A stretch of DNA of 64,000 nt from Serratia marcescens (GTDB taxonomy: Bacteria > Pseudomonadota > Gammaproteobacteria > Enterobacterales > Enterobacteriaceae). Below, piece after piece: positions 44,510 to 52,937 of the stretch (the stretch's first letter is position 1; every line of letters starts with the position of its first letter). The notes under the pieces are model-generated. The model saw only the letters and a program-made list of their open reading frames with translations, had not been told where the DNA came from and ran no database searches. Made by a program: the position numbers and the translations under genes. The DNA lies in the NCBI RefSeq assembly GCF_029846115.1, contig NZ_JARVZZ010000001.1, positions 310,001 through 374,000 of the forward strand. The letters are read 5' to 3'.

Positions 44510-44874
44510 TATGGATTGCCATGTTTTTTGACGTAGGCTTCCACCAGTTTCTGGCCCAGCTCTTCTTTATCCATAAAGCCGAAGCCCAGCACGTTGCAGC
44601 CTTCGTTAATTGCCGTCACGCCCTCTTCCACCGAACGCATGCCGTATTTGGCCTTGTAGCCATGTTTGGTTTGCGCGGTAATCGCGCCGGCGCCGCCGCT
44701 GCCGCAAAAAGAGATGCCCAGCTGCGCGTTTTCCGCTTTCATGACGTCGCCCAGCTTCATGTCCGCCGCAACGCCGGGGATAACCACCGCTTTTCCTCCT
44801 GCATTTTCAACGCCTTGGCCGACTTTTTGCCCTTTACCCAGACGATCGCCGATCACTACGGTAATTTGACCCAT
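44509..44874 (-). CDS. Glycine-rich SFCGS family protein
   Basis: Cytoplasmic protein of 121 residues named for its motif LGISFCGSGGAGAITAQ (Cys57). A second cysteine is Cys93 (NEGCNVLGFG). The N-terminus MGQITVVIGDRLGKGQKVG and a C-terminal helix frame a small alpha/beta fold. A Cys at the end of a strand followed by a Ser/Gly loop recalls the phospho-cysteine loop of PTS EIIB proteins, but the order of elements differs and no homology is claimed. Coupled to the DUF4312 gene. It lies 36 bases after the stand-alone PRD gene. Confidence 0.8.
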   Translation of the reverse strand: MGQITVVIGDRLGKGQKVGQGVENAGGKAVVIPGVAADMKLGDVMKAENAQLGISFCGSGGAGAITAQTKHGYKAKYGMRSVEEGVTAINEGCNVLGFGFMDKEELGQKLVEAYVKKHGNP

Positions 44875-44910
44875 GGTATATTCTCCTGATTGAAATCGAT
44901 GCGTTAACCG

Positions 44911-45258
44911 CTATGCGTTATTATCTTTCGCCACTTCGAAGTGCACTGACAGCAAATAGGCTTCTTCGATAGGCAATGTGCCAAACTGATTCACCACGCG
45001 CTCCGCCATTTGCATGGATTCGGCGGAGATTTCGTCGAACAACGATTTATCCACCTCCGGCAACGGCTCACCGGTTATTGAACGCAGCACCATGGCGCGA
45101 ATATGCGATTCCAGCATCTGTTGCTGCACCGCATTGGTATAAATATTTTCAGCATTCAGCATCGCGGTAATATCCGCCAACACCCGAGCGGTGATCGCTC
45201 CGGCTTCGCTGACATCGGATTGTTCAATTTCTTTTATCGAAGCAGATCCATCATTCAC
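44911..45258 (-). CDS. Stand-alone PRD domain protein
   Basis: First gene of the operon: 115 residues forming a single PTS regulation domain with no DNA- or RNA-binding part. Candidate regulatory histidines are His52 (LESHIRAMVLR) and His106 (LLSVHFEVA), in the positions expected for a PRD. The start is GTG with GGGG nine bases upstream. It may be a phosphorylation-controlled partner of the large regulator at 36231-38147, or a subunit that senses phosphorylation of the transporter. This family (EF_0829 type) accompanies the DUF4310-4312 genes in other genera, to my recollection. Confidence 0.78.
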   Translation of the reverse strand: MNDGSASIKEIEQSDVSEAGAITARVLADITAMLNAENIYTNAVQQQMLESHIRAMVLRSITGEPLPEVDKSLFDEISAESMQMAERVVNQFGTLPIEEAYLLSVHFEVAKDNNA

Positions 45259-45681
45259 TTTTCAGTACCCCTAGATCCCACATTAATCAGTAAGCCGTAA
45301 AGCGCATCACCTGAATAACCCGCTTTCTGTGATGTCTTTACCCTACCCCCGGTAGGATTTTCTGTGTAGACCGGTTTTTTCCAGTTCGAAGTGGAAATCG
45401 AATGACGTACGGGGATCCATTTCGCAAAACGGCGCTGCGGTGAAAAAGCCAATGAGATAACAAATAGATAACCGGACTAACCGTTTTTTTTGCCACGATT
45501 GATGATAAAAGCCTTCGTGATCGGGATCTCTTTCTTTTCTCGTCCCAACCGCCTACTATCAATGGGACAAATCGACATTACCCACACCCCCGCTCCTCTG
45601 GCGCGGGGGTGTTGCTTTGTGTTGTTTTTCCGAATTTATGGGTGCACAGACTGGCACCCTTTGATTTGACTGGAGAGTGGA
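45259..45681. promoter_or_regulatory. Divergent control region between the PRD operon and rnk
   Basis: This 423-base gap has no credible gene. CCTACC-CCC-GGTAGG at 45342-45356 is a perfect 6-base inverted repeat about 85 bases before the PRD gene and is a candidate operator. On the rnk side a strong hairpin lies at 45584-45612 and a second at 45640-45659 (GGGTGC/GCACCC), the latter 22 bases before the rnk start and so inside its leader. No BglG-type RAT sequence was seen, which agrees with a DNA-binding regulator. Promoter hexamers were not resolved. Confidence 0.5.
45584..45630 (+). terminator. Hairpin with T-rich tail upstream of rnk
   Basis: ACACCCCCGC (45584-45593) pairs perfectly with GCGGGGGTGT (45603-45612), followed by a T-rich tract with TTTGTGTTGTTTTT ending at 45629. 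No plus-strand gene precedes it, so it may be a leader attenuator of rnk or the end of a short RNA. Confidence 0.55.
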
Positions 45682-46092
45682 ATGACCAAACCCATCATTA
45701 CTATTAATGAGCTGGATGCGGAACGCCTGGATGCGCTATTGGAACAACCGGCCTTTGCCAACACCGACGTCGCCGCCGCGCTGAACGACGAGTTGGATCG
45801 CGCGGAAATCCTGCCGCCGGAGAAAATGCCGGCCAACGTGGTGACCATGAACAGCCGCGTGCGTTTTCGCGATCTGCACACCGATGAAGAGCACGTGCGC
45901 ACGCTGGTTTACCCGGCATCGCTGAAAGACAGCCACGATCAGCTGTCGGTGATGGCGCCGCTGGGCGCAGCGCTGCTCGGCATGCACGTCGGCAAGCAGA
46001 TCTCCTGGCAATTGCCGAACGGTGAAGAAGCGCGGATTGAAGTGCTGGAATTGCTGTACCAGCCGGAAGCGGCGGGCGAATACCACCGTTAA
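45682..46092 (+). CDS. rnk: Nucleoside diphosphate kinase regulator Rnk
   Basis: GreA-like RNA polymerase-associated protein that affects NDP kinase levels. The 136-residue product has an N-terminal short coiled coil and a C-terminal FKBP-like domain with [16 protein letters not shown] and [14 protein letters not shown], matching E. coli Rnk. GGAGAGTGG precedes the start. Confidence 0.95.
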   Translation: MTKPIITINELDAERLDALLEQPAFANTDVAAALNDELDRAEILPPEKMPANVVTMNSRVRFRDLHTDEEHVRTLVYPASLKDSHDQLSVMAPLGAALLGMHVGKQISWQLPNGEEARIEVLELLYQPEAAGEYHR

Positions 46093-46129
46093 GCGGTTCT
46101 CAGGGCGGCATCCGGCCGCCCTTTCTGTC

Positions 46130-46918
46130 TCAGACGCAGATAGCGATCAGCACGGCGATCAGCAGCAGCACGTAGATTTTGGCATGCAGCGCATCGCTCA
46201 CCTTAGGCAAACAGCGCCTTGCAAACACGATCCCCGCAATCCCCGCGACCACCAGCAACCCCAGAATGTTCAGATTGACGTAGCCCAGATACTGCGGCCC
46301 GCTCATCTCGCGCCACCCCAACACGATATACATCAGCGCCCCGATCACCGCCACCGGGATCGACAGCGGGTTGGCGGCGCTGACGCAATATTTCATGTCA
46401 TAGCCATGACGACGCAGCAGCGGCACGGTCATCACGCTGCCGCCCACCCCCAGCAGGGTCGCGATGCCGCCGATCAGCGGCCCGCCGCCCCACAGCGTAA
46501 CGGGGGACAATTCGGCGCGCGCCGGTTTGACCAGGAAACCCCGGCGGAACAGACAGTCGGCGATGGTCACTGCCATATAGACCACAAACAGCCCGCGGAT
46601 CACGCCGTCCGCCAGCAGCGAAGAGGCGAACGCGCCCAGCGCCGCGCCGATGCCGATGAAAAAGATCAGCGGCACGATGGTTTCGCGCAGCAGGTTGCCG
46701 CTGCGCCAGTTGGTCAGCGTGGCGTAACTCGCGTTGAGGATCATCACCGCCGTCGAGGTCGCCACCGCGATATGCATCGCCTGGCCGGGCTGCTCGCCCG
46801 ACGCGGAGATCAAGTGATAGACGAAAGGCACCACCACAAAGCCGCCGCCGAAGCCGAACAGAATGGTGGTGATGCCGGTCAGAAAACCGGCACCCAGTAC
46901 AATCAAGGTTTCAATCAT
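46130..46918 (-). CDS. TauE/SafE family membrane exporter
   Basis: Integral membrane protein of 262 residues in the TauE/SafE (DUF81) family, whose members export sulfite, sulfonates and other organic anions. About eight hydrophobic helices in two repeats are visible, with the family motifs GFGGGFVVVPF near residue 22 and LLGVGGSVMTVPLLRR near residue 155. Its start overlaps the formyltransferase stop by eight bases, making it the third gene of a coupled three-gene operon and suggesting that it exports that pathway's product. Confidence 0.85.
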   Translation of the reverse strand: MIETLIVLGAGFLTGITTILFGFGGGFVVVPFVYHLISASGEQPGQAMHIAVATSTAVMILNASYATLTNWRSGNLLRETIVPLIFFIGIGAALGAFASSLLADGVIRGLFVVYMAVTIADCLFRRGFLVKPARAELSPVTLWGGGPLIGGIATLLGVGGSVMTVPLLRRHGYDMKYCVSAANPLSIPVAVIGALMYIVLGWREMSGPQYLGYVNLNILGLLVVAGIAGIVFARRCLPKVSDALHAKIYVLLLIAVLIAICV

Positions 46919-47792
46919 GGCCGTGCGCCCGCACGAAGTCGTCGAACCCGGCGCAGAACTGCCCCGCCAGCGGGTGGAAGCGATCGCCGACGAACAGCGC
47001 CAGATACTGCTCGCGCACGGCGTCATGGTCCACCAGCTCAATGCCCGCCTGTTCTGCCTGCGCCAGCGTCTGCGCGTCCGGGAAGCCCCAGTAGCGCGAA
47101 TCGCCCTGCTTTTCCGCCGCTATCGCTTCGCTGCGCTCCGCCCGCATCAGCTGACGCGCCAGGAAGGTGCCGCTTTGCACGCCCAACAGCATCATGTTTT
47201 CCAGGAACGACAGATCGTGACGCAGCTCGGCGGGCAGGCGGGCGAGCACCGGGCCGGCGTCCCAGTGCTCATCCATTTCATGCAGCGTTACCGCACAGTC
47301 TCTGTCACCGTTCATCATCGCGCGGAACAACGTCATCACCCCGCGATAGCGCGGCAAATCCCCCGGATGCAGGTTCCACAGCAGCTTGCCGCGTCGGCTG
47401 AAGGCGCGCACATAGTCGGCGGAAAATTTCTGATAACAGCGCAGGGAGATCACCCCATCCATATGCCCCAGGCTGCTGATAAACGCAGCGTCATTGATGT
47501 CGAGAACGCGATGCGCTTTGACCCCGGCGGCGGCCAGGAACAGGGCCGGCGGCTGATAGACGCCCGCGCAGGCGGCGGCGTTGCGGCCCACGAACGGAAA
47601 CACGAAATCGTTCAGCACTTCGCGCTCATACAGCCCCAGGCGGCGAACCGCCGGCTCCTGCGTGCGCCCGGCGCTTTTCGCCAAGGGGAAATACACCGTA
47701 AAGGCACACTCGCCTTTCAGGGCGGCGATCAGATCCTGGCACACCAGCCAGGAGAAAATGTCGTTGCCGACAAAGAGCGCTACGTTTTTCAT
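46911..47792 (-). CDS. Formyltransferase-family protein
   Basis: Predicted 10-formyltetrahydrofolate-dependent formyltransferase of 293 residues. The catalytic Asn-His-Asp set is present: NLHPGDLPRYRG near residue 141 and the Asp in EHWDAGPVL near residue 178. It is not Fmt (no tRNA-binding C-terminal domain signature) and not PurN or ArnA. It overlaps the FAD/NAD(P) protein gene by four bases, so it likely formylates an amine or hydroxylamine made or used by that oxidoreductase. The substrate is unknown. Confidence 0.83.
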   Translation of the reverse strand: MKNVALFVGNDIFSWLVCQDLIAALKGECAFTVYFPLAKSAGRTQEPAVRRLGLYEREVLNDFVFPFVGRNAAACAGVYQPPALFLAAAGVKAHRVLDINDAAFISSLGHMDGVISLRCYQKFSADYVRAFSRRGKLLWNLHPGDLPRYRGVMTLFRAMMNGDRDCAVTLHEMDEHWDAGPVLARLPAELRHDLSFLENMMLLGVQSGTFLARQLMRAERSEAIAAEKQGDSRYWGFPDAQTLAQAEQAGIELVDHDAVREQYLALFVGDRFHPLAGQFCAGFDDFVRAHGHD

Positions 47793-49243
47793 ACTTCAGC
47801 CTTCTTTGCGTTGAAAATAGGGTTGTTAAACACGATCTTGCTGATATCCCGCGTAATGGACTCCATCGCCGAGGTGTAAAACAGGTCGCCCTTGGCGGGC
47901 GCGCCGAGCGAGTAGAGGTGCTGTTCACGGCCGCGTCGGTCGGCGATTTTCAGCGTGTGCGGGTTGCACTTCACGCCGCCGAACAGGTTCTCCTGCACCA
48001 GTCCGTCTTGCAGCAGTTGATGGCTCAGGCGGTTGGGCGGCAGTTGATAAGAAGGCGTGGTGCAGTTGAACAGATACTGCGCGTGCACCCGCGTCTCATG
48101 GCAACGAAGGATAAACCCGTCCGTCCCCTTACTGATATCCGCCAGGCCGCCGCAGGCGCGCAAGCGCTGGCTCTCCAGCGCCGCCACGATCTTGTGGGCG
48201 TTCTTGATCGGCATGGCGTGCCGATTGCGCATCCAGGAGGAGTTGTAAAAACGCATGAAAACCTGCCGGTTGTTGGCATCCATCTTGACCCAGGCGGCGC
48301 ACACCGCCGGGTGGATCGCCGCCAGATAGCTGCAGATATGCTCCCGGGCAAAACGCGCGCGATCGAGGCTGTCCGCCAGATCGCGGTAGCAATCGCGTCT
48401 TTCCCCCAGCGCCGAGAACACCGTCAGCCGCTCCGGCCCTGGATAGTGGCGCGCCAGCGCAGCATTGATCGCATGCACCAGCTGTTGCGCGTCAATAAAA
48501 TCGCTGCCGGCGACAAAGCGCCGCAGCGCCTCAACAAACGCCTCCGGCGGCGGACGCATCAGCGCCGGCTGCACGCTGGGGAACAGGCCCGAGCGCGACA
48601 GGGCGCAGATGTCGGTCGCCCCCAGGCGTTCCATCAGCTCAACGATGGCATCAATCGCCGTCAGGCTGCAGCCGATCACGCCGATGGTCGAGTAAGGGTT
48701 GATCGGCGGCAGATCCTGGTGGGCCTGATAAGCGATCACGCCATCCACCGGATAGAGACATTCCGGCGGGTTGTGCCCCGAACACAGCACCAGCGCATTC
48801 ATCTGTTCGGCGCCGCCACAGGTGGTGGTCAGCCGGTAGCCGGCTTCTAGCGGCGCGATGGCATTCACTTCGGCGGTCACGAAATTCAGCGCTACGTTAC
48901 TGTCCGCCGCCATATAAATCGTCATGTCGCGAATAAAATCGAGATATTCCCGATACAGCCAGCGCGGCGGATAACGATCCAGGCAAAACTGCGGGAAATG
49001 CATGGCGATCCAATCAACGAAGTGCGTATCGTCGAAAATATCCGCCGACATGTTTTCCGGCGTCATATTTAATATATGACTGTCAAAATCGCTGCTGTAT
49101 GCCATACCGCCCTTGAAGCCCTGTTTATCGAACACCGTCAGGGAAAGCGGCCTTTTGCAATGATTAACCGACTTATTTTTTATAAAGTTATACGCAAAAG
49201 CGATCCCGGCGGCTCCGCCGCCAACCACACCGAACTTATACAT
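47789..49243 (-). CDS. FAD/NAD(P)-binding oxidoreductase of unknown substrate
   Basis: Flavoprotein-like protein of 484 residues. The N-terminal FAD motif GVVGGGAAGIAFAYNF is at residues 5-20 and a second Rossmann motif STIGVIGCSLTAIDAI is near residue 190. This is the layout of FAD-NAD(P) binding proteins related to N-hydroxylating and Baeyer-Villiger monooxygenases. A PENMSAD segment follows the first domain. It is the first gene of the operon with the formyltransferase and TauE genes, divergent from an AraC regulator 283 bases away. The first 150 bases are more AT-rich than the rest. The function is not known to me. Confidence 0.82.
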   Translation of the reverse strand: MYKFGVVGGGAAGIAFAYNFIKNKSVNHCKRPLSLTVFDKQGFKGGMAYSSDFDSHILNMTPENMSADIFDDTHFVDWIAMHFPQFCLDRYPPRWLYREYLDFIRDMTIYMAADSNVALNFVTAEVNAIAPLEAGYRLTTTCGGAEQMNALVLCSGHNPPECLYPVDGVIAYQAHQDLPPINPYSTIGVIGCSLTAIDAIVELMERLGATDICALSRSGLFPSVQPALMRPPPEAFVEALRRFVAGSDFIDAQQLVHAINAALARHYPGPERLTVFSALGERRDCYRDLADSLDRARFAREHICSYLAAIHPAVCAAWVKMDANNRQVFMRFYNSSWMRNRHAMPIKNAHKIVAALESQRLRACGGLADISKGTDGFILRCHETRVHAQYLFNCTTPSYQLPPNRLSHQLLQDGLVQENLFGGVKCNPHTLKIADRRGREQHLYSLGAPAKGDLFYTSAMESITRDISKIVFNNPIFNAKKAEV

Positions 49244-49526
49244 GAAATATCACCTTATAGTCATTGAACTGCGCTAAGAACTATTGCTTCAGGTGTTGGA
49301 ATAAAAAGACGCTTTATTCCTTATTAACTTCTTGTATTGCGAGAACGAAAACCTTCGTCCCATCCTGGTGTGAAAACTCGCACGGGCTTCATGACCGATA
49401 AAATAGCGGTGCCCCGAACAAGCATTATTTTTCTGCCCCGATAGTAGGGCGGCGGCCGTTGGCTTGCTTTATATGAAAGGCCAACTATCATTGCGTTTCG
49501 GCCAATCTGCCCGCCAAAGGGAACAC
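49244..49526. promoter_or_regulatory. Divergent region between the oxidoreductase operon and the AraC regulator
   Basis: This 283-base AT-richer gap must hold both promoters. No clear operator or -10/-35 pair was chosen. AAAGGGA at 49516-49522 is the ribosome site that decides the AraC start. Confidence 0.5.
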
Positions 49527-50309
49527 ATGCGCAACGTCCGCATTGATGACATCGACCACGTAACGCGCGCGGTGATCGCCATCGGCACCGATTATCCACC
49601 GGGCCACCTGCTGCCGATGCACAGCCACCGGCGCGCGCAGTTGCTGTACGGCGCCACCGGCGTCATGCACGTTTTCACCCAGCAAGGCAATTGGGTCGTC
49701 CCGCCGCAGCATGCGGTCTGGCTGCCGCCGCAGATGCCACACGCGGTGAGAATGGTCGGCGTCACCACCCGCAGCCTGTACCTCGAACCCGGCGCGTTGC
49801 CCGCCGAACGGCCGCAGGTATGCCAGGTGGTCAGCGTCACGCCGCTGATGCGCCAGCTGTTGATGGCGGCGGTGGATATGCCGCTGGAGTATGAACAAGA
49901 GGGGCGCGACGGAGCGCTGGCAACGCTGCTGCTGCATGAGCTGGCCCGGTTGCAACCCTTGCCGTTGCACATCCCGCTGCCCGCCGATCCTCGGCTGGGC
50001 GAACTGTGCCACGCCTTTTTGCAGCACCCCGACGCCCATGACTCCGCGCAGCGATGGGCCCCTCGGCTGTACATGAGTATTCGCACCTTCAGCCGCTTCT
50101 TTCGCGCGCAGACCGGCCTGCCGTTTTCACAATGGCGCCAGCGCGCCTGCGTGGTGCTGGCGTTGGCGCTGCTGGCCGAAGGGCGCAGCGTAACGCAGGT
50201 GGCGATGGAGATGGGATATGACAGCAGCGCGGCGTTTTCAACCATGTTTCGCCGCGTGCTGGGGCAGGCGCCCTCCTCCTATCTGACGGAAGACGGGCGC
50301 GACGGTTGA
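49527..50309 (+). CDS. AraC-family transcriptional regulator
   Basis: Regulator of 260 residues with an N-terminal cupin effector domain (HLLPMHSHRRAQLLYG and VVPPQHAVWLPPQMPH, about residues 25-95) and a C-terminal AraC HTH pair (about 165-255; FSRFFRAQTGLPFSQWRQ and VAMEMGYDSSAAFSTMFRR). The arrangement resembles the NimR/YeaM group, whose members usually control a neighbouring exporter. The most likely target is the divergent oxidoreductase-formyltransferase-TauE operon. The start at 49527 was chosen for its Shine-Dalgarno. The gene ends four bases from cybC, tail to tail. Confidence 0.88.
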   Translation: MRNVRIDDIDHVTRAVIAIGTDYPPGHLLPMHSHRRAQLLYGATGVMHVFTQQGNWVVPPQHAVWLPPQMPHAVRMVGVTTRSLYLEPGALPAERPQVCQVVSVTPLMRQLLMAAVDMPLEYEQEGRDGALATLLLHELARLQPLPLHIPLPADPRLGELCHAFLQHPDAHDSAQRWAPRLYMSIRTFSRFFRAQTGLPFSQWRQRACVVLALALLAEGRSVTQVAMEMGYDSSAAFSTMFRRVLGQAPSSYLTEDGRDG

Positions 50310-50313
50310 CGGA

Positions 50314-50700
50314 TTAGCGGAATTTCTTGTGGTTGGCGTCGCGGGTTTGTTTGAAGCCCTGCGCCAGCTGCTTCGCTTCGGCGACTTTGCCTTGGTTGGC
50401 CAGCGCCAGCGCCTGATCGATCTGGCCGATCAGGGTATCCAACCCGCTGCGGAAATCTTTCATCTCCGGGCTGTCGGCGGCTTTGTCTTCCAGCTTCGGC
50501 GGGGTGCCCTGCTTGGCATCCTGCGCGGCGGCGCGCATGTTTTGCAGGCTCTGTGTAAGGGTAGCGGCCGAATCGGTATTCAGCACCGTTTTGTAGTTTT
50601 CCGCCAGAGTGTCCATATCGTCGCCCAGATCGGCGGCGGCCGCCAGCGAACTGGCTGCCAGCAGCGTCAACGCCGCCAGCGCTTTCAGGGTATTCTGCAT
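50314..50700 (-). CDS. cybC: Cytochrome b562 (CybC)
   Basis: Small periplasmic four-helix haem protein, 128 residues with a signal peptide cleaved after LAAA. The haem ligands are kept: Met at mature position 7 (ADLGDDMDTL) and a His near the C-terminus (DANHKKFR, His102 in E. coli numbering). The conserved ATPPKLEDK-like GTPPKLEDKAADSPEMKDF segment is also present. In E. coli cybC likewise lies beside pmbA (tldE). The electron partner is unknown. Confidence 0.93.
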   Translation of the reverse strand: MQNTLKALAALTLLAASSLAAAADLGDDMDTLAENYKTVLNTDSAATLTQSLQNMRAAAQDAKQGTPPKLEDKAADSPEMKDFRSGLDTLIGQIDQALALANQGKVAEAKQLAQGFKQTRDANHKKFR

Positions 50701-50838
50701 GTTTGCTCACCTTCCAGTTATTGTTTTAATTAACCCACCGTTACCATAGGCAAGGCCGGGCAAAACCGAAACCGGAGATTTGTAAGCAAGGTTAAGACGG
50801 GATAACGCGCGACCGGCGGGCGCCGGCCGCGCAGGGGA

Positions 50839-52179
50839 TCACTGGCCGGCGATCTTCATTTCTGGCAGCAGCACCGACCCGCACTGGATGTTGCTGCGGG
50901 TTTCGATATCGCTGCCGACGCTGACGATGTTGCGCAGCATGTCTTTCAGGTTGCCGGCGATGGTGATCTCGCTGACCGGATATTGGATCTCGCCGTTTTC
51001 CACCCAGAAACCGGCGGCGCCGCGCGAGTAATCGCCGGTGACGCCGCTGACGCCCTGGCCCATCAGCTCGGTGACCACCAGGCCGGTGCCAAGCTGTTTC
51101 AACATGCCGGCGAAGTCCGCGCCCTGCCCGGCAATGCGCCAGTTATGGATGCCGCCGGCATGGCCGGTGCTGTGCAGGCCCAGCTTGCGCGCCGAGTAGC
51201 TGGTCATCAGCCAGGTTTGCAGCACGCCATCCTTGACGATATCGCGCCGCTGGGTGCGCACGCCCTCGCTGTCGAACGGCGTCGATGCCAGCCCTTTCAG
51301 CAGGTGCGGATGCTCTTCGACGGTCAGCCACTCCGGCAGAATCTGCTTGCCGAGCGAGTCCAGCAGGAAAGTGGATTTGCGGTAAACGCTGCTGCCGCTG
51401 ATGGCGCCCACCAGATGGCCGAACAGCCCGGTGGCGACCTCAGAGGCGAACAGCACCGGCGCCTTCATGGTCGACAGTTTGCGCGGCGCGAGACGCGCCA
51501 GCGTGCGGCGGGCGCACTCCTGCCCCACCCACTCAGGGCTTTGCAGATCGCCCATCGCACGGCCGATGGTGTAAGCGTAATCCCGCTCCATGTCACCGTC
51601 CTGCTCCGCAATGACGCAGCTGGACAGCGAGTGGCGGCTGGAACAGTAGCTTTGCAGCATGCCGTGACTGTTGCCGAACACCTTGATGCCATAATGGCTG
51701 TTGAAGCTGCCGCCTTCGGTGTTGGTAATGCGCTTGTCCGCCGCCAGCGAAGCCTGCTCGGCGCGCGCCGCCAGCTCGATGCCGCGCTCGGCGTCCAGCT
51801 CGGTCGGGTGGAACAGATCGAGATCCGGCGCCTCGAACGCCAGCAGATCTTTCTCCGCCGGGCCGGCGCAGGGATCTTCTGAGGTGTAGCGCGCGATGTC
51901 CAGCGCCGCCTGCACGGTGCGGGCGATGGCGTCCGGGCTGAGATCGGTGGAAGAGGCGCTGCCTTTGCGCTGACGGTGATACACGGTGATGCCCAGCGCG
52001 CCATCGCTGTTGAACTCGACGTTTTCCACCTCGCCGAAGCGGGTGCTGACGCTGATGCCGGTCGATTTGGTGACCGCGACTTCCGCCGCGTCGGAACCGG
52101 CGCGGGCCAGCTCCAGCGCCTGAGAAACGGCCTGTTCCAGCGCCTTGCGCTGTTCTGCAACTTGGGTGACTACTTTCAT
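50839..52179 (-). CDS. tldE: Metalloprotease subunit TldE (PmbA)
   Basis: Partner of TldD in the heterodimeric protease that unfolds and degrades small peptides, matures microcin B17 and removes CcdA. The 446-residue protein closely matches E. coli PmbA, including [33 protein letters not shown] and the C-terminal [17 protein letters not shown]. It lacks the metal-binding motif carried by TldD, as expected. The start at [12 protein letters not shown] was taken by family alignment; upstream frame sequence is not conserved. It is divergent from darP. Confidence 0.96.
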   Translation of the reverse strand: MKVVTQVAEQRKALEQAVSQALELARAGSDAAEVAVTKSTGISVSTRFGEVENVEFNSDGALGITVYHRQRKGSASSTDLSPDAIARTVQAALDIARYTSEDPCAGPAEKDLLAFEAPDLDLFHPTELDAERGIELAARAEQASLAADKRITNTEGGSFNSHYGIKVFGNSHGMLQSYCSSRHSLSSCVIAEQDGDMERDYAYTIGRAMGDLQSPEWVGQECARRTLARLAPRKLSTMKAPVLFASEVATGLFGHLVGAISGSSVYRKSTFLLDSLGKQILPEWLTVEEHPHLLKGLASTPFDSEGVRTQRRDIVKDGVLQTWLMTSYSARKLGLHSTGHAGGIHNWRIAGQGADFAGMLKQLGTGLVVTELMGQGVSGVTGDYSRGAAGFWVENGEIQYPVSEITIAGNLKDMLRNIVSVGSDIETRSNIQCGSVLLPEMKIAGQ

Positions 52180-52358
52180 CAATCTGCCATAATTAATCAG
52201 AAAATCGTTGAGAAAAGTGCCGGAGCGGCGTAGTTGTGCACGCGGGGCGGCGCGCAAAAATCCTGAGATCTCTGCCGTTGAGTCTAACAGGAACCGCGTT
52301 GAATTTCGCATAAAGCCGGCAACCTGTTAGGATTAGCCTCTTTTTAACGGAGCCTACC

Positions 52359-52907
52359 ATGAACAAACAGCCTGAAGACTGGCTCGACGATGTCCCGGAG
52401 AATGAAAACGAGGACGATGACGAGATTATCTGGGTCAGTAAAAGTGAGATTAAACGTGATGCCGAAGCGCTGAAAGACCTGGGGGCCGAAATGGTCGATC
52501 TGGGCAAAAACGCGCTGGACCGCATTCCGTTGGACGAAGATCTGCGCGCCGCCATCGAGCTGGCGCAGAAGATCAAGAAAGAGGGCCGTCGCCGTCAGCT
52601 GCAGCTGATCGGCAAGATGCTGCGCGCCCGCGATATCGAGCCGATCCAGACCGCGCTCGACAAGCTGAAAAACCGCCATAACCAGCAGGTTTCGCTGTTC
52701 CATAAACTGGAAGCGCTGCGCGACCGTCTGGTCGAAGAAGGCGATGACGTGATTCCATCGATCCTGGATCTGTATCCGGCCGCCGATCGCCAACAGCTGC
52801 GTTCACTGGTGCGCAACGCGCAGAAAGAGAAGGCCGCCAACAAGCCGCCTAAGGCTTACCGCCAGATCTTCCAATACCTGCGCGAGCTGGCCGAAGCGGC
52901 CGACTAA
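52359..52907 (+). CDS. darP: Dual-action ribosomal maturation protein DarP (YjgA)
   Basis: Late 50S assembly factor. The 182-residue, largely helical and highly charged protein begins with an acidic segment ([17 protein letters not shown]) and continues with the DUF615 helices ([33 protein letters not shown]). Divergent from tldE as in E. coli. Confidence 0.95.
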   Translation: MNKQPEDWLDDVPENENEDDDEIIWVSKSEIKRDAEALKDLGAEMVDLGKNALDRIPLDEDLRAAIELAQKIKKEGRRRQLQLIGKMLRARDIEPIQTALDKLKNRHNQQVSLFHKLEALRDRLVEEGDDVIPSILDLYPAADRQQLRSLVRNAQKEKAANKPPKAYRQIFQYLRELAEAAD

Positions 52908-52937
52908 GCGCCGCCGCCATCCCGGGATGAAGCCGTT

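Noticed and set aside
45259..45400. BglG-type ribonucleic antiterminator (RAT) site before the PRD operon
   Set aside because: No sequence resembling the RAT stem-loop overlapping a terminator was found; the regulator also looks like a DNA-binding MtlR type.
45652..45670. TGGCAC in front of rnk as a sigma-54 -24 element
   Set aside because: The sequence 10 bases on is GATTT, with no GC pair at -12, so the element is incomplete; TGGCAC is better explained as an arm of the leader hairpin.
46022..47401. A 459-codon plus-strand frame across the TauE and formyltransferase genes
   Set aside because: His/Gln/Arg-rich shadow, continuous only because the opposite-strand genes are GC-rich; no motif.
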